64,000 bases of DNA, from the NCBI RefSeq assembly GCF_900177515.1, contig NZ_FXAK01000001.1:618001-682000 (forward strand), written 5' to 3'. Positions 1-8,225 of the stretch are shown here, in pieces; position 1 is the first letter of the stretch; each line of letters starts with the position of its first letter. The notes below the pieces were generated by a model that did no database searches, had not been told where the DNA came from, and saw nothing but the letters and a program-made list of their open reading frames with translations. Source of the stretch: Azospirillum oryzae (lineage in GTDB: Bacteria; Pseudomonadota; Alphaproteobacteria; Azospirillales; Azospirillaceae). The translations under genes and the position numbers were made by a program.

Positions 1-97
1 GCGTCCCGTGGCGGCGCGCCCGGCGGTCCCCCCAGGAGGCGATGGCGAACAGGAACCCGAAATAGGCCAGCGCGATGGCCAGAGCCGCTCCACTCAT
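1..97 (-). CDS. N-terminus of SSF-type sensor histidine kinase (partial)
   Basis: Only the first 32 codons are inside the window; the gene runs off the left edge. The translation begins MSGAALAIALAYFGFLFAIA and continues with a WGDRRAR stretch. One membrane helix followed by a GDRR motif is how sodium:solute-symporter-like hybrid sensor histidine kinases of alphaproteobacteria usually begin, so that family is the inference; a plain SSF transporter is the alternative. The start at base 97 is preferred over the ATG at 103 because the ribosome binding site GGAGG lies seven bases before it but only one base before the other. It follows the DUF4396 gene on the same strand. Confidence 0.5.
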   Translation of the reverse strand, partial: MSGAALAIALAYFGFLFAIASWGDRRARRHGT

Positions 98-183
98 CAG
101 CATGCCTCCAGAGTTCGGAGGTGGCGTCCCGCGGCACAACGGAAAAATCGGGGAAGATCAGGGCAAAAGGGGTTGGCTCCAGC

Positions 184-918
184 CTACATCCTCTCCTTCA
201 CGCCGGTCGAGATCAGCCACCAGTTGACCGGGTAGGACGTGACGAAGCCGCAGAGCATGGCGATCTGCATCATGAACCAGAATTCCGCCGAGGCCGGTTC
301 CAGCCTTGCGCCCAGCACGGTGCCGAACAGGTGGAAGCTGGCGAAGGCCATGAAGCCGTACATGCCGATCTGCCATGCCGTCAGCGAGGCCGCATCGGCC
401 TTCACCGCCTGCACCAGCCCTTCGCCGGGGGACAGGTTGCGCATCGGCTTGATGGTGAAATATTGAAAGGCGACGCCGAAGGCGAAGGCGAAGATGAAAT
501 CGACGATCCACACCGCGAACATCTTCTCGGCGAACAGGCTGCGCCAGCCGAACCAGACCGCCACCGTCGGCACGAACACCACCAGCCATTCTGCGATGAT
601 GTCGCCCAGCGTGCAGCCGCTGCCGCAATGGGCCGCCCCCTTGGCAACCATCATCGGGAAGGGCGTGTCGCGCTTGCTCGGCATCTCCTCGCCGCGCTCC
701 TTCGCCTGCCGCATCATCTCGTGGGTCGCCAGCCGGCCATAGGTGAAATAGCCCCAGAGGGTGAGGACCGTGCCGAAGAGGGCGGTCACCGGCCAGACGA
801 CGTTCATGATCCACATGTGCTGGGGATGGCGCAGCACGTCGACCAGCACGATCAGTGCGCACAGCCCGCCGAAGACCAGGGCGGCGATGGACAACACATG
901 CAGCCAGCTGGGAACCAT
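184..918 (-). CDS. DUF4396 domain membrane protein
   Basis: The 244-residue protein is mostly hydrophobic, with about six membrane segments. It matches the DUF4396 family by its central CGSGCTLGDI stretch and the C-terminal SYPVNWWLI motif. The family has no firmly established biochemical role; members sit in the inner membrane and are sometimes found near copper or redox genes (family knowledge, not shown here). The start codon at 918 gives the N-terminus MVPSWLHVLS directly before the first helix. The frame stays open far upstream through the next gene, but that extension is Arg/Pro-rich shadow sequence. It lies about 120 bases downstream of eboC on the same strand and may or may not share that transcript. 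Confidence 0.8.
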   Translation of the reverse strand: MVPSWLHVLSIAALVFGGLCALIVLVDVLRHPQHMWIMNVVWPVTALFGTVLTLWGYFTYGRLATHEMMRQAKERGEEMPSKRDTPFPMMVAKGAAHCGSGCTLGDIIAEWLVVFVPTVAVWFGWRSLFAEKMFAVWIVDFIFAFAFGVAFQYFTIKPMRNLSPGEGLVQAVKADAASLTAWQIGMYGFMAFASFHLFGTVLGARLEPASAEFWFMMQIAMLCGFVTSYPVNWWLISTGVKERM

Positions 919-1037
919 CGAAACACCCTCCGCGTCACTGTGGGCGGGGCTGCACGATGTCGTCCGGCCCCGGGCGTCAACTCGGCACGGGGCACCGGGT
1001 TCCTGATGATGTCGAGAACCGGGTCGGAAGGACCGGC

Positions 1038-1949
1038 TCATGTCCCGGGGATGACCTTCTGGAGCGCCAGGGTCAGCGGGAAGCACAGCGCGGCGGCAAG
1101 GGCGAGCGGGGCGGCGGCGCCCGACCCGGCGGCGGCGATCAGCACGGCGTCGTAGAGCGCGATGGCGGCGATCAGGACCGCCACCGCGCGCGGAACGTCG
1201 CCCGCCGCGCGGCGGAACAGGCGATGCAGTGCCCAGCCGGTCGCCGCCGCCAGTGCTGCCCACAGGACGAGTGCCGCCGGGTTGCCGAGCGCGACCCATA
1301 GCGCGCCGGCAAGCGGCACCGCGAGAACGCCCAGCGGCCATGCGGTGTCCAGCCGGTCGTAGGCCTCCTGCCGGGCGGCGAAGGTCAGCCCGACCACATG
1401 GCAGAACAGCCCGCCCGCCCCCAGCAGCATCCAGGGCGCCAGCGCGCCGCCGCCGCCGGCGATTGCCGCCGCGGTGACGTAGGACAGCAGCCGGCACAGC
1501 CCCATGATCGCCGGGGCCGCCGCCGTGCGCTTGTGCAGGGCGTCGTAGAACAGGATCGCGCCCGCCAGCAGCCCGCCGCACAGCCCGGCTTCCAGACCCG
1601 ACAGGGACGCCAGCGCGATGCCGAGCGCGATCAGTATGAGGCCGGCGGCGAACACCGCGCCGAGGGAGGCGTCGCCCTTGGGGATGGGGCGGCCCGGCCG
1701 TTCGCGCGCGTCGATCTTTGCATCGAAGGCGTCGTTCAGGTACATGCCGCCGACATAGAACAGCGCCAGCACGATGGCGGCGCGGGCCACGCCTCCGACG
1801 ACATCGCCGCCCGCCATGCCGTCCAATGTCCCGATCCCGGCGAGCGCGATCCCGGCCATGGCGTTGCTCAGCACCGTCGGCAGGTTGGAGACCCGGCCGA
1901 GGATCAGGGCCGCGCGCGGGCGGATCAGGACAGCCGTTCCAACACCCAT
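1038..1949 (-). CDS. eboC: EboC, UbiA-family prenyltransferase of the ebo cluster
   Basis: This is a 303-residue polytopic protein of the UbiA prenyltransferase superfamily. The first aspartate-rich motif, NDAFDAKID, is at residues 72-80 and is followed by RERPGRPIP, typical of the EboC branch; the second region, YDALHK, is around residues 135-140. UbiA enzymes transfer prenyl groups to aromatic acceptors in the membrane, but the EboC substrate is not established. It is the last gene of the ebo run and overlaps the end of eboE by 25 bases, suggesting translational coupling. A GAAAGGGA ribosome binding site precedes the ATG at 1949. Family assignment rests on sequence style plus the complete set of ebo neighbours. 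Confidence 0.85.
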   Translation of the reverse strand: MGVGTAVLIRPRAALILGRVSNLPTVLSNAMAGIALAGIGTLDGMAGGDVVGGVARAAIVLALFYVGGMYLNDAFDAKIDARERPGRPIPKGDASLGAVFAAGLILIALGIALASLSGLEAGLCGGLLAGAILFYDALHKRTAAAPAIMGLCRLLSYVTAAAIAGGGGALAPWMLLGAGGLFCHVVGLTFAARQEAYDRLDTAWPLGVLAVPLAGALWVALGNPAALVLWAALAAATGWALHRLFRRAAGDVPRAVAVLIAAIALYDAVLIAAAGSGAAAPLALAAALCFPLTLALQKVIPGT

Positions 1950-3118
1950 CGCAATTCCCTTTCAATTCCGTCGACGACGCTGATGGCGCCCGCGCCGCAG
2001 GCTTCGGCGGGCAGGACATCCCAGGTGTAGGTTTCGACCTCCAGATGCGGCGCCACCGGCCGGTGGCGGTGGATCGCCAGCAACCGGTCCAGCGAGCCGC
2101 TGGTGGAGCCGAGCGGCGGTTCGGGTTCGGCGAAGACCGGGACGTGGAAATGGACCCGCCATTCCTCGTCCTCGCCGCCGGGGCTTTCCAGCGCCTGCGG
2201 CAGGTCGAGGAAGCGCCGCACCGTTCCGTTTGCCGTGCCGTCCGCTGCGCGGGCGACGGTCTGGTGGAGATAGACGGCGTCGCGGAAGGCGTTCAAGCGC
2301 TGGCGCGCGACTGCATCCGCCCGCGCGATCCGCAGGGCGGCGCTGAGCTGGACCTTGTGGATCGGGATGCCGGCGGCGGCGAGAGCGGCCAGCGTCTCCT
2401 CCGGCTCCTCGAAATTCACCGCCATGTGGCAGACATCGAGGCAAAGGCCGAGATGGCGCGGCAGTGCCGCCGCCGCCTTGTGCGCCGTCAGCCCGGCGAG
2501 GGTGCCGAGACGCCGCGCCGCCGCATCGGTGAACAGGTGCGCCCGGAAGAAGGCGACGGCGTCGGCGGTGCTGTTCAGCAGGCACCAGGGTTCCGGCTCC
2601 AGCGCCAGCGCCACGGTGCGGCCGGTGCTTTGCTCCAGCCGGACCAGCCCGGCCACCGCCTGCAACAGCCCGTCGGCCACCGCCGCTTCTCGCCCGGTCA
2701 CGCGTGGGGCGTAGCCGCCGGGCACGGTGCTGATCGTCGCGAAGCCGCCCGGTGGGACCAGAGCGGCCATGGATTCAGCGAGGGAGAGGCTGTAGGCCAC
2801 CCGCTCCGCCGTCGTCCAGTCCGGCTCGTAGACGGCTTCCTTGACCGGTGCGCCGTGGAAGCGGCCATAGGGGAAGCCGTTCATGGTGAAGGCCGCGAAC
2901 CCTTCGCCGTCGAAGATCGCCGCCAGTTCCGCCGCCACGCCCGCTTCCGCCGCCGCCTCGGCGGACAGGCGCAGCCCGACGCCGAAGGGGCGGTCGGGGC
3001 AGAGCCGGCGCTTGATCTCCCGCACCGGTCCCAGCAGGGCCGCCCGCACCTCGGCGAAGCTCTGGGTCGGATGGACGTTCAGGCAGTAGCCGAGCGTGCC
3101 GCCGCCGGACAGGCGCAT
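1925..3118 (-). CDS. eboE: EboE, TIM-barrel metabolite traffic protein
   Basis: The 397-residue protein begins MRLSGGGTLGYCLNVHPTQS and resembles xylose-isomerase-like TIM barrels; the N-terminal LGYCLNVHP motif is characteristic of EboE proteins. Conserved acidic and histidine residues (for example LALEPEPWC in the middle and LCLDVCHMAV further on) fit the metal-binding face of such barrels, although no substrate is known. Ebo proteins are linked to movement of a product into the periplasm in scytonemin-making cyanobacteria and to secondary-metabolite phenotypes in pseudomonads. The start codon overlaps the eboD stop as ATGA. The open frame extends about 520 bases further upstream, but that part is antisense-like shadow of eboD. 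Confidence 0.85.
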   Translation of the reverse strand: MRLSGGGTLGYCLNVHPTQSFAEVRAALLGPVREIKRRLCPDRPFGVGLRLSAEAAAEAGVAAELAAIFDGEGFAAFTMNGFPYGRFHGAPVKEAVYEPDWTTAERVAYSLSLAESMAALVPPGGFATISTVPGGYAPRVTGREAAVADGLLQAVAGLVRLEQSTGRTVALALEPEPWCLLNSTADAVAFFRAHLFTDAAARRLGTLAGLTAHKAAAALPRHLGLCLDVCHMAVNFEEPEETLAALAAAGIPIHKVQLSAALRIARADAVARQRLNAFRDAVYLHQTVARAADGTANGTVRRFLDLPQALESPGGEDEEWRVHFHVPVFAEPEPPLGSTSGSLDRLLAIHRHRPVAPHLEVETYTWDVLPAEACGAGAISVVDGIERELRWVLERLS

Positions 3119-4311
3119 CAGGCGGCCTCCCGCCCCGACAGCCAGCCGATGGCGCTTTCGACCAGGGCGGAATCCATGGCGTTGACCTCGATCCCCCGGC
3201 CGATGCCGGCCAGCAGGGTGATGGTCAGCCGGCCGCCGAGATGCTCGCGGAACTCCTCCAGCCCGGCCAGCACCTGCGGCCGGCCGGCGGCATCGCGGCG
3301 GGCCAGCGCCGGGTGCCACAGGCGGAAGCCCAGATGCTCCAGCAGGACGGCGACGCGCAGGTCCTCGCCCTCCGGCAGCAGACCGGCCAGCACCGAATAG
3401 CGGGTGTCGAGCGCGATGCCGATGGCCACCGCCTCGCCATGGCGCAGATGGTTGCGGCTCAGCGTTTCCAGCTTGTGGGCGGCCCAATGGCCGAAATCGA
3501 GCGGGCGGGCGCTGCCCTGCTCGAACGGGTCGCCGCCCTCGGCGATCTGGCACATGTGCAGCTCGGCGCAGCGGCGGATCAGGTGGGCCACTGCGTCGGG
3601 CTCGAACAGGGTCAGGGCGTCGGCCGAGCGCTCCAGCCATTCGAAGAAGGCGCCATCGCGGATCAGCGCCACCTTCACCGCCTCCGCCATGCCGGCGATG
3701 CGGTCGCGTTGCGGCAGGCTGTCGAGGAAGGCGGCGTCGTTGACCACCGCCCAGGGCGGGGCGAAGGTGCCGATCTGGTTCTTGGCGCCGTTCAGGTTGA
3801 TGGCGCTCTTCACCCCGACGCCGGAATCGTTCTGCGCCAGCACCGTGGTCGGCATGCGCACCAGCCGCACGCCGCGGTGCGCGGTGGAGGCGGCGAGCCC
3901 GACCGCGTCGAGGAAGGCGCCGCCGCCGACCGCCAGCACATAGGAATGGCGGTCGATGCCGTGGCCGAGGATGGCGTCGTGCATCTGCCCGATCAGGGCC
4001 GGGTCGTTCTTCACCGCCTCCCCACCCGGCAGCAGGCGTGGCGGCGCCACCAGGGTCGGCAGGTCGTCGCGGGCGGCGAAATGGGCGGCGATGGCCTGCG
4101 GCAGGGCCGGGTGTCCGACCAGCACGCCGATGTCGACGAAGGCGAGGCAGCGCGGGCGCGGATCGGCCCCGGCGGTTCCTATGGCCTCGGCCAGCGTGGG
4201 ATTGGCCGGATCGAAGGCGTCGCGGGTGAAGGCGACGGCGTAGTCGAAGGTGACGGCGAAGCGCTGGCGGACGATGGGGGAGCGGACATCCAGGGAGGGC
4301 GTGCTGGTCAT
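3118..4311 (-). CDS. eboD: EboD, 3-dehydroquinate synthase-like protein
   Basis: The 397-residue protein has the dehydroquinate synthase fold. The NAD-binding motif AVGGGAFLDAVG lies around residues 127-138, and zinc-ligand positions appear as Glu210 in GMAEAVKVALI, His275 in LDFGHWAAHK and His291 in RHGEAVAIG. All catalytic-type landmarks are therefore present. In this context it is the EboD member of the ebo cluster rather than the housekeeping AroB: it lies between eboF (12 bases away) and eboE (4-base overlap). It could make a cyclitol- or quinate-like product from a sugar phosphate, but the actual substrate is unknown. Confidence 0.88.
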   Translation of the reverse strand: MTSTPSLDVRSPIVRQRFAVTFDYAVAFTRDAFDPANPTLAEAIGTAGADPRPRCLAFVDIGVLVGHPALPQAIAAHFAARDDLPTLVAPPRLLPGGEAVKNDPALIGQMHDAILGHGIDRHSYVLAVGGGAFLDAVGLAASTAHRGVRLVRMPTTVLAQNDSGVGVKSAINLNGAKNQIGTFAPPWAVVNDAAFLDSLPQRDRIAGMAEAVKVALIRDGAFFEWLERSADALTLFEPDAVAHLIRRCAELHMCQIAEGGDPFEQGSARPLDFGHWAAHKLETLSRNHLRHGEAVAIGIALDTRYSVLAGLLPEGEDLRVAVLLEHLGFRLWHPALARRDAAGRPQVLAGLEEFREHLGGRLTITLLAGIGRGIEVNAMDSALVESAIGWLSGREAA

Positions 4312-4323
4312 CGGGCGGTCACC

Positions 4324-5691
4324 TCAATCGAAGACATGGGCGAGCAGCAGGGACTTGACCGCCTCCGCCGGCACCGGGCCGTCGGGCAGCAGGCCGGGGT
4401 CGGAGGAGATCAGCAGCGGCCCGGCCTCAGGCCGGTCGGTCGGGCGGCCGTGCGATCCCTTCACCAGCCCGGCGTCGAGCGGGATCACGTCCATCAGCGT
4501 GCGGAAACCCAGGGCTTTCTTCGCCAGCCGCCAGCCGATGGACGCCTTGGGAAAGCGCAGGGCGGGGTCGAGGAACAGCTCCGCCGGGTCGTAGCCGGGC
4601 TTGCGGTGGATCTCCACGGTGCGGGCGAAGTCCGGCGCCCGGTCGTCGTCCAGCCAGTAGGGATAGCTGAACCAGCGGTCGGCGCGGGCAACCGCGACCA
4701 ACTCGCCGGCGCGTGGGTGGCGGATGCCGGCGGCCTGTTGCGCGTCGGCGTCCAGCACCCGCTCCACCCCGTCGAGCCCCAGCAGCAGGTCGCGCACCGC
4801 CGCCACCTGTTCGGGGTTCCGGACATAGACATGGGCCAGCTGGTGGTCGGCGACGGCGAAGGCGGCGGAGGCGCCGGGGTCGAGCAGTTCGCCGCCCTGT
4901 TCCTCCCGCACCGCGACCAGCCCGGCCCAGCGCAGGGCGCGGTTGATGGCGATGGGGCCGGCGACGCCGGTGATGCCGTATTCCGACAGCACGACGACCC
5001 GCGTCCCCTCGCGCTCCGCCGCCTCGATCAGCGGGGATGCCAGGTCATCGACGGCGGCGACCTGGGCGGCAATGCGTGGGTCGTCGGGGCCGAGCCGTTG
5101 CAGGTCGTAATCGAGATGCGGCAGATAAACGAGCGACAGGGTCGGGCGGAAGCGCCGCTCCACCTCCGCCGCGCAGTCCGCGATCCAGCGGCTGGACACC
5201 AGATCGGCGGCCGGTCCCCAGAAGCGGAACAGCGGGAACGGTCCCAGCGCCTCAGTCAGCTCCCCGCGCAGGGTGTCGGGGTGGGTGTAGATGTCCGGCA
5301 GCTTGCGGCCGTCGGCGGCATAGATCGGGCGCGGCGTGACGCTGATGTCGGCGCCGGAATACATGTTGTACCACCAGAACAGCTTCGCCCCGACGAAGGC
5401 CGGGTCGCGCCGCCGCGCCTCCTCCCACAGCGTCTCGCCGGTGACCAGCCGGTTGCTCTGCTTCCAGAACAGGATTTCCGACAGGTCGCGGTCGTACCAG
5501 CCGTTGGCGACGCAGCCATGGCCGGCGGGGGGAAGCCCGGTCAGCATGCTGGCCTGCACCGAGCAGGTGACCGCCGGCAGCACCGGCACCAGCGGACGCA
5601 TCCCCCGCGCCGCCAGCCGGGAGATGGCCGGGGCGTGGGGCAGGAGGTCGGCGGTCAGCCCGACGACGTTCAGGACCAGCGTGCGCCTCAT
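4324..5691 (-). CDS. eboF: EboF, alkaline phosphatase/nucleotide pyrophosphatase-family protein
   Basis: This 455-residue protein belongs to the alkaline phosphatase/NPP superfamily. The region PAVTCSVQASML contains the candidate nucleophile Thr42, and a second metal-site segment, PHLDYDLQRLGP, lies around residues 191-202; further sites follow at SEYGI and near VADHQLAHV. The N-terminal strand reads LNVVGLT, where many relatives have an Asp metal ligand; this NVVGL form seems usual for the ebo-type subfamily, so it is noted without concluding inactivity. No signal peptide is obvious, so a cytoplasmic place is likely. It sits between eboB (5-base gap) and eboD (12-base gap) in one apparent transcript. 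The phosphoester substrate is unknown. Confidence 0.82.
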   Translation of the reverse strand: MRRTLVLNVVGLTADLLPHAPAISRLAARGMRPLVPVLPAVTCSVQASMLTGLPPAGHGCVANGWYDRDLSEILFWKQSNRLVTGETLWEEARRRDPAFVGAKLFWWYNMYSGADISVTPRPIYAADGRKLPDIYTHPDTLRGELTEALGPFPLFRFWGPAADLVSSRWIADCAAEVERRFRPTLSLVYLPHLDYDLQRLGPDDPRIAAQVAAVDDLASPLIEAAEREGTRVVVLSEYGITGVAGPIAINRALRWAGLVAVREEQGGELLDPGASAAFAVADHQLAHVYVRNPEQVAAVRDLLLGLDGVERVLDADAQQAAGIRHPRAGELVAVARADRWFSYPYWLDDDRAPDFARTVEIHRKPGYDPAELFLDPALRFPKASIGWRLAKKALGFRTLMDVIPLDAGLVKGSHGRPTDRPEAGPLLISSDPGLLPDGPVPAEAVKSLLLAHVFD

Positions 5692-5696
5692 CGCCG

Positions 5697-6605
5697 TCAG
5701 ACGTCCGCTTCGGCGGTCAGCGGCGAGTCCACCGTCGGAGTTTGGCCCCGCAGGACGGTGTTGCCTTCGAACAGCAGGCGCTGGTCGACCGGCAGCGGGA
5801 TTTCCAGTTCCGCCGGGTCGAGCCGGCCGCTCTGGGCGTAGAAAGCGATGGGGTTGCGCCAGACGATGGTCTCGATGGCCTCGTCAGGGATGCCGGCGTC
5901 GCGCATGGCCTGCGCGGTCTTCGGCACCTTCAGCGGGTCGCTGATCCCCCAGTCGGCGGAGCTGTTGACCATGATCCGCTCCGGCCCGAAGGCCTGCACC
6001 AGCGAGACCATGCGCGGCTCGTCCATCTTGCTGCCGGGATAGATGGTGTGGCCGGCCCAGCAGCCGCTTTCCAGCACCATCTCCAGCGTCAGTTCGTTGT
6101 TGTGATCGATCAGCGTGAGGTGCGGCGGCATCCCGGCCTCGCGCAGCAGGTCCAGCGTGCGGCGGGTGCCGGCCTTCTTGTCGCGGTGGGGCGTGTGGAT
6201 CATCACCGGCAGGCCGTGGTTCTTGGCCATTTCGACCTGCCGGGCGAGGATGTCGTCCTCCGCCGGGCTCATGTCGTCATAGCCGATCTCGCCCACCGCG
6301 ACGACGCCCTCCTTCTCCAGATAGAGGTCCACCAGCTCCAGCACGCCGTCGACGATGTCGGGGTTGTTGGCCTCCTTCGGATTGAGGCCCAGCGTGCAGA
6401 AGTGGCGGATGCCGAACTGGCTGGCGCGGAAGCGTTCCCAGCCGATCAGCGACAGGAAGTAATCCTCGAAACTGCCGGCATGGGTGCGCGGCTGGCCCAG
6501 CCAGAAGGCCGGCTCGGTCACCGCGACGATGCCGGCCCGGCGCATGGCGGCGTAATCGTCGGTGGTGCGCGACGTCATGTGGATGTGCGGATCGAACAGC
6601 TTCAT
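5697..6605 (-). CDS. eboB: EboB, TatD-family metal-dependent hydrolase
   Basis: The protein of about 302 residues starts MKLFDPHIHM, giving the HxH metal-binding motif at His7 and His9. Further amidohydrolase landmarks follow: VGEIGYDD with a bridging Glu, MIHTPHRD, LIDHNNEL and NSSADWG with the last Asp. This order fits TatD/PHP-like hydrolases, and the family member in ebo clusters is called EboB. The reaction is not known. A GTG at 6608 directly precedes the chosen ATG at 6605 and would place the start one base from the eboA stop; the ATG leaves a four-base gap. The tight spacing suggests coupled translation with eboA. Confidence 0.85.
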   Translation of the reverse strand: MKLFDPHIHMTSRTTDDYAAMRRAGIVAVTEPAFWLGQPRTHAGSFEDYFLSLIGWERFRASQFGIRHFCTLGLNPKEANNPDIVDGVLELVDLYLEKEGVVAVGEIGYDDMSPAEDDILARQVEMAKNHGLPVMIHTPHRDKKAGTRRTLDLLREAGMPPHLTLIDHNNELTLEMVLESGCWAGHTIYPGSKMDEPRMVSLVQAFGPERIMVNSSADWGISDPLKVPKTAQAMRDAGIPDEAIETIVWRNPIAFYAQSGRLDPAELEIPLPVDQRLLFEGNTVLRGQTPTVDSPLTAEADV

Positions 6606-6609
6606 CACG

Positions 6610-7257
6610 TCAGTTTCCCAATTCGAGGAGGAATTCCAGGTCCGCCGGCACCGGCCGGTTGGATGCCCGCCGTTCGTCGCGGAAATCGGCGGCCATGCGG
6701 CGCAGCTGGGCGGTCGTCCGTTCCGCCAGCCCGACCACGCGGGCCAGCGGTGCGCCGGTGATCACCGCCTTCAGCACCATCTGGTTGAAGACCGGCTCGG
6801 CGAAATGGGCGGCGGGATAGCGGTTGTCGCAGGCGATGGCCTCGAACACCGGCTGCACGCTGGAGCGGCAGGCGTCGGCGGCGAGATCGGCGAAGCGGGC
6901 GGGGTCGGGCAGCAGCATCAGCGACTGGAGGATCGCCGCCCGCTCCGCGCTGTCCGACCGGCGGAAGGCGGTCGCCAGCCGGGCCGGCGCTTCGTCGCCC
7001 GCGGCATGGACCGAGGCGGCGAGCAGGGCGGCGCGGGCGAGGCGGGCGGGCGGCCAGCCCGGCGGCGCGGTGCCCGCCGGCTTGCGGCCGGCAATCGCGA
7101 ACAGCCGCATGAACTCCGCCGTGCCGGGCAGGGGCGGGGTGGCCACGGCCGTCTCGAGCCAGGCTGCGGCCTCCCGGTCCTGTTCGGCGACGAGGGCGGC
7201 CAGGAGGCCGGGCATGGCGTCGGGTGCCGCGGCGGGCAGTATCGTCGGATCGGGCAT
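6610..7257 (-). CDS. eboA: EboA domain protein, first gene of the ebo cluster
   Basis: The 215-residue soluble, helix-rich protein has the signature of EboA family members, notably a C-terminal half with MVLKAVITGAPL and AERTTAQLRRMAADF. EboA has no assigned enzymatic activity. The start at 7257 is chosen because GGAG lies five bases upstream; in-frame ATGs at 7299 (also with GGAG upstream) and 7374 are possible. It is the promoter-proximal gene of eboA-B-F-D-E-C, all on the minus strand with gaps of a few bases or overlaps. Palindromes at 7375-7428 lie upstream and are candidate control sites. Confidence 0.75.
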   Translation of the reverse strand: MPDPTILPAAAPDAMPGLLAALVAEQDREAAAWLETAVATPPLPGTAEFMRLFAIAGRKPAGTAPPGWPPARLARAALLAASVHAAGDEAPARLATAFRRSDSAERAAILQSLMLLPDPARFADLAADACRSSVQPVFEAIACDNRYPAAHFAEPVFNQMVLKAVITGAPLARVVGLAERTTAQLRRMAADFRDERRASNRPVPADLEFLLELGN

Positions 7258-7374
7258 CTCTGCTCCACGCGGCCCTGCTCCACACTCCATGGTCGTCATG
7301 GGTGCCGGCTCCTGCATTGCGACGCTTCGTCGACCGGCGGCGCAAGTGCGGGTGCGGATCGCGGTCAGCGACAC

Positions 7375-7428
7375 CCCATATGGGATGCATGAAACATCAG
7401 TATGTCAACTGACGATATGTGTCTGATG
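7375..7428. promoter_or_regulatory. Palindromes upstream of eboA
   Basis: Three dyads are packed here: CCCATATGGG at 7375-7384, GTCAACTGAC at 7404-7413, and outer arms CATCAG (7395-7400) and CTGATG (7423-7428). The second and third also overlap the end of the upstream helix-turn-helix gene, so part of the structure could act as a weak transcription stop for it. The position, about 120-170 bases before the eboA start, suits an operator. No binding protein is identified. Confidence 0.35.
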
Positions 7429-8079
7429 GGGGTGATCGCATCGGGCGGGGATGGAACGGCGTGGAACAGTTTCCGGCGGATGTTCCATCGGACGGCGGCT
7501 GGAGACGGGGGCAGCGGCGCGGCGGTTCACCGGGGCGGGGGTGGGAGGGATGCGCTCGTCCGCGGCGCCGGGGAGGGCGTCGTCCGGTTCGGGGGCGGTG
7601 ACGGCGGGAGGAGCTTCGGGGTGCGGGGGGTGCGGCTGGGTCGGTGGTTTGGCGACCGGGACAGCCTGCCTGGGGGCCGGGGCGTCGAGACCGGCGAAGA
7701 GGCCGAGGCGTTCGGCCAGCCAGCGCACCGTCGCCGGATCGCCGGAGGAGACCAGCCGCTCGATCTGCTCGGCGACCAGGATGCGGAGAGAGGACAGGCG
7801 CAGCTCGGCCTCGCGGTTGAGTGCCTGACGCTCCCACCAAACCCTGTGACGGAAGTCCTGAGATCCGTAATAGGCGCGCCACAGGGTGGTGCGGCTGCAG
7901 CCCATGGCGCGGGACACATGGAGGAAGCTGCTGCCGCGGGCCAGCATGCCGGCGGCCATGATCCATTGCTCTTCATGAAACTGTGATCCGGGGACCAGCG
8001 AGCCTACGGACGGCACCGGCGGCTCCTCCGCCCAGCAGGGGAAACGGTCGTCATTCAGGGTGCGGCTGTCGAGCGGCAT
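7405..8079 (-). CDS. Helix-turn-helix protein with proline-rich tail, unknown role
   Basis: The 224-residue protein is not recognised. Residues 34-100 contain an apparent helix-turn-helix (HEEQWIMAAGMLARGSSFLH, then SRAMGCSRTTLWRAYY), similar in style to the HTH of phage terminase small subunits or transposase-like regulators. From about residue 130 the chain becomes Pro/Ala-rich and low-complexity, suggesting a disordered tail. A clear ribosome binding site (GGAG, seven bases from the ATG at 8079) supports the start. It is divergent from tcuA and upstream of eboA on the same strand, so it could be a local regulator of either, but nothing in the sequence proves this. Confidence 0.6.
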   Translation of the reverse strand: MPLDSRTLNDDRFPCWAEEPPVPSVGSLVPGSQFHEEQWIMAAGMLARGSSFLHVSRAMGCSRTTLWRAYYGSQDFRHRVWWERQALNREAELRLSSLRILVAEQIERLVSSGDPATVRWLAERLGLFAGLDAPAPRQAVPVAKPPTQPHPPHPEAPPAVTAPEPDDALPGAADERIPPTPAPVNRRAAAPVSSRRPMEHPPETVPRRSIPARCDHPHQTHIVS

Positions 8080-8225
8080 GGCTTTGCTCCGCGAGCGGGT
8101 GGGACTTTGCGGAGAGGGTATGGGAATTCGATCCTGCGCTGGAGAGTTTTGTGCAAAAGCCGGGGGCGCTGCCTTGTGTCGCAGGGCATGGCCCTTCCCA
8201 GCGCGGGCAGAGCGGGGCTAAAGCC

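Noticed and set aside
184..2019. A single 611-codon minus-strand frame joining DUF4396 to sequence over eboC
   Set aside because: Only the last 244 residues look like a protein family; the rest is Arg/Pro-rich antisense-like shadow, and eboC occupies that DNA in another frame of the same strand.
3241..5841. Long plus-strand open frame of 866 codons
   Set aside because: It lies antisense to eboD and eboF, is rich in Arg, Gly, Gln and His with no domain, and is explained by GC-rich third positions of the real genes.
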